In this document: piece by piece, positions 62,745 to 64,000 of the stretch
Position numbering within the stretch: position 1 is the stretch's first letter
Layout of the letters: each line of letters begins with the position of its first letter
Origin: Cerasicoccus sp. TK19100
GTDB lineage: Bacteria > Verrucomicrobiota > Verrucomicrobiia > Opitutales > Cerasicoccaceae
DNA length: 64,000 nt
Reading direction: 5' to 3'
NCBI RefSeq assembly: GCF_027257155.1
Contig: NZ_JAPWDU010000002.1
Coordinates: 124,001-188,000 of the forward strand
Program-made: the position numbers and the translations under genes
The notes under the pieces: model-generated
Told to the model about the DNA's origin: nothing
Databases searched by the model: none
The model's input: the letters and a program-made list of their open reading frames with translations, nothing else

Positions 62745-62866
62745 GATCTGAGGCTAGTAATGATGCTATAACAGTTGCAATATAATGTTTCAGCTGGCTA
62801 GAAGTTGAATGTCATTTGACGTCAGCGGACTATAAATAGCGACGTTTATCGTGTATAAATCATTTT

Positions 62867-63985
62867 ATGACCGCAGAACAGAAGCATGTAGTTCTCCTCA
62901 GTCTTGTCGGCACCGCTCCTGCAGTGCTCACCGAGACCGTTTGGGCGCTCGCCCACGACTCCGAGCCAGTCATCCCCAATCGCATTATTGCGATGACGAC
63001 GGCCACCGGTGCAGCCCGCCTCCGAGAAAAGCTTTTTGATGGAGGGCATTGGGAGCAACTCCAAGCGGATTTGAAAGCAGACGGTATCGAAATTGTGGGA
63101 AAGTTACGCTTTGGACCAATATCAGAGTCGATTCGGGTTTTCCCGGACGCAAGCCGATCCAGGGAGTTGGATGACATTCGTTCTGCCGAGGACAATGAAG
63201 CGGTCGCCGAGTTTTTCATGGAGATTATCCGCTCGTTCGTCGAAAACGACTCGATTAGGTTGATCGTCTCGATTGCCGGGGGTCGTAAAACGACCAGCGC
63301 TTTACTTTATTCGGTGATGAGCCTCTTGGGCCGAGCAGAAGATCAGATTCAGCACATCCTGGTTGATGACCAGTGGGTATTGCAGCCCGATTTCATGTAT
63401 CCTGGTTGCAAGGGGCAGTTTATTGACCGTGACAGCGGGAATTCTCTCTGCAGTAAGGATGTGAACCTGCAACTGGTCGATGTGCCGTTTGTGCCTTTAC
63501 GTTACCTCTTTGAACGTGATCTGCAGCATTCTGCAGGGAGTTTTGTCGCCCTGATCAATCAGGTTCGGAACCGTTCCATCAATGTGTCCGAGGATCTGGC
63601 CATCCAGTTGGGCACCCTGGCCGGACGTTTGCTCATCTCAGGGCAAGAGATCGCATTATCCGCAAATGAGTTTCTACTCTATCTCTACTTTGCACGTCGG
63701 GTATGTGAAGGGCGTGGTCCCATCGCCAGCTACGGGGTCATCACCGAGGACGAACTCTCGGATCTGGCCGAAGAATTCAAGGTATCCGACAACTTCAACC
63801 ACTGGAGCCACAATGCCCTGAGTAATACTTTTGATTCCAATGAGGACCCCCGCAAGTGGCTTTCCAGCATCCGGGGCAAGCTACGGAAGGCAGGCTTTGA
63901 AGGGTATCAAGTTGACCGGCTCGTTCCCCGCGCCGGGCACATCGCTATCGAATTACCCCAAGAGAGCGTTAGCATCGAGGCGTGA
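62867..63985 (+). CDS. CRISPR-associated ring nuclease, Cas_NE0113/Csm6-type
   Basis: 372 residues. The N-terminal CARF-like domain begins VVLLSLVGTAPAVLTETVWAL with NRIIAMTTATGAARLREKL, and LIVSIAGGRKTTSALL provides the cyclic oligoadenylate-binding loop. This matches the TIGR02584/Cas_NE0113 family, whose members bind and cleave cyclic oligoadenylates or act as RNases with type III CRISPR systems. The C-terminal half (NEFLLYLYFARRVCEG, DLAEEFKVSDNFNHWSHNAL) is a helical domain. No array or cas gene precedes it here; the remaining locus is expected to the right of the window. Confidence 0.85.
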   Translation: MTAEQKHVVLLSLVGTAPAVLTETVWALAHDSEPVIPNRIIAMTTATGAARLREKLFDGGHWEQLQADLKADGIEIVGKLRFGPISESIRVFPDASRSRELDDIRSAEDNEAVAEFFMEIIRSFVENDSIRLIVSIAGGRKTTSALLYSVMSLLGRAEDQIQHILVDDQWVLQPDFMYPGCKGQFIDRDSGNSLCSKDVNLQLVDVPFVPLRYLFERDLQHSAGSFVALINQVRNRSINVSEDLAIQLGTLAGRLLISGQEIALSANEFLLYLYFARRVCEGRGPIASYGVITEDELSDLAEEFKVSDNFNHWSHNALSNTFDSNEDPRKWLSSIRGKLRKAGFEGYQVDRLVPRAGHIAIELPQESVSIEA

Positions 63986-64000
63986 CGCACGGGCTGACAG

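Overview
The window looks like a chromosome segment of a marine-type Verrucomicrobiota (Opitutales/Puniceicoccales-like). The clues are several proteins with C-terminal PEP-CTERM anchors, LacI-family repressors ending in a GWHEG(E/S)TLPS-type tail, many secreted polysaccharide-active proteins, and moderate GC with weak Shine-Dalgarno use. This is inference from gene content; no rRNA or other marker gene is present.

Layout. (1) 1-9.6 kb is stable chromosome: a repeat protein, a soluble FtsK, a GH3 beta-glucosidase, an ECF sigma/anti-sigma pair, a small anchored protein and a large secreted repeat protein, ending at tRNA-Ser(GGA). (2) 9.6-26.8 kb is an integrated element. A large serine recombinase is read into the tRNA-Ser gene. 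It is followed by array A of small unrecognised genes, a RecB-like nuclease, an RHH regulator, a roughly 580-nt stretch of strong hairpins ending in an intrinsic terminator (candidate structured RNA), a divergent relaxase-like gene, and a three-gene operon with a DisA_N-like protein and a DUF3800 protein. (3) 26.8-46.4 kb is carbohydrate and surface-protein territory: GH78 rhamnosidase with an AraC regulator, beta-helix proteins, a polysaccharide deacetylase, PEP-CTERM proteins and two paralogous LacI repressors. Four near-identical palindromes (TTGGAC-NN-GTCCAA type) sit in the promoters. IS elements (IS3, IS110 nested in IS3, IS66 remnant, a second IS3, IS5, IS630) break up the region. (4) 48.6-64 kb is a second element: a tyrosine integrase next to a degraded tRNA-Ser 3' end, a PPP phosphatase, an AbiE-type toxin/antitoxin pair between direct repeats, array B, then an AAA ATPase/effector pair and a Cas_NE0113/Csm6-type ring-nuclease gene that hints at a type III CRISPR locus just beyond the window.

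The main novelty is that arrays A (11.5-19.6 kb) and B (53.7-58.9 kb) are two diverged copies of one gene set. They share a two-domain ~210-aa family, a ~110-aa one-domain relative, a ~95-aa companion, a ~195-aa LTAYNA-motif family, and a Cas4/RecB-like nuclease transcribed the opposite way, with an RHH regulator nearby. Most array genes are set apart by perfect GC-rich hairpins with T-tracts, and the ~110-aa genes share a structured leader. I recognise none of these families except the nuclease and the RHH protein. The arrays appear to be conserved element functions, with defence operons carried next to them.
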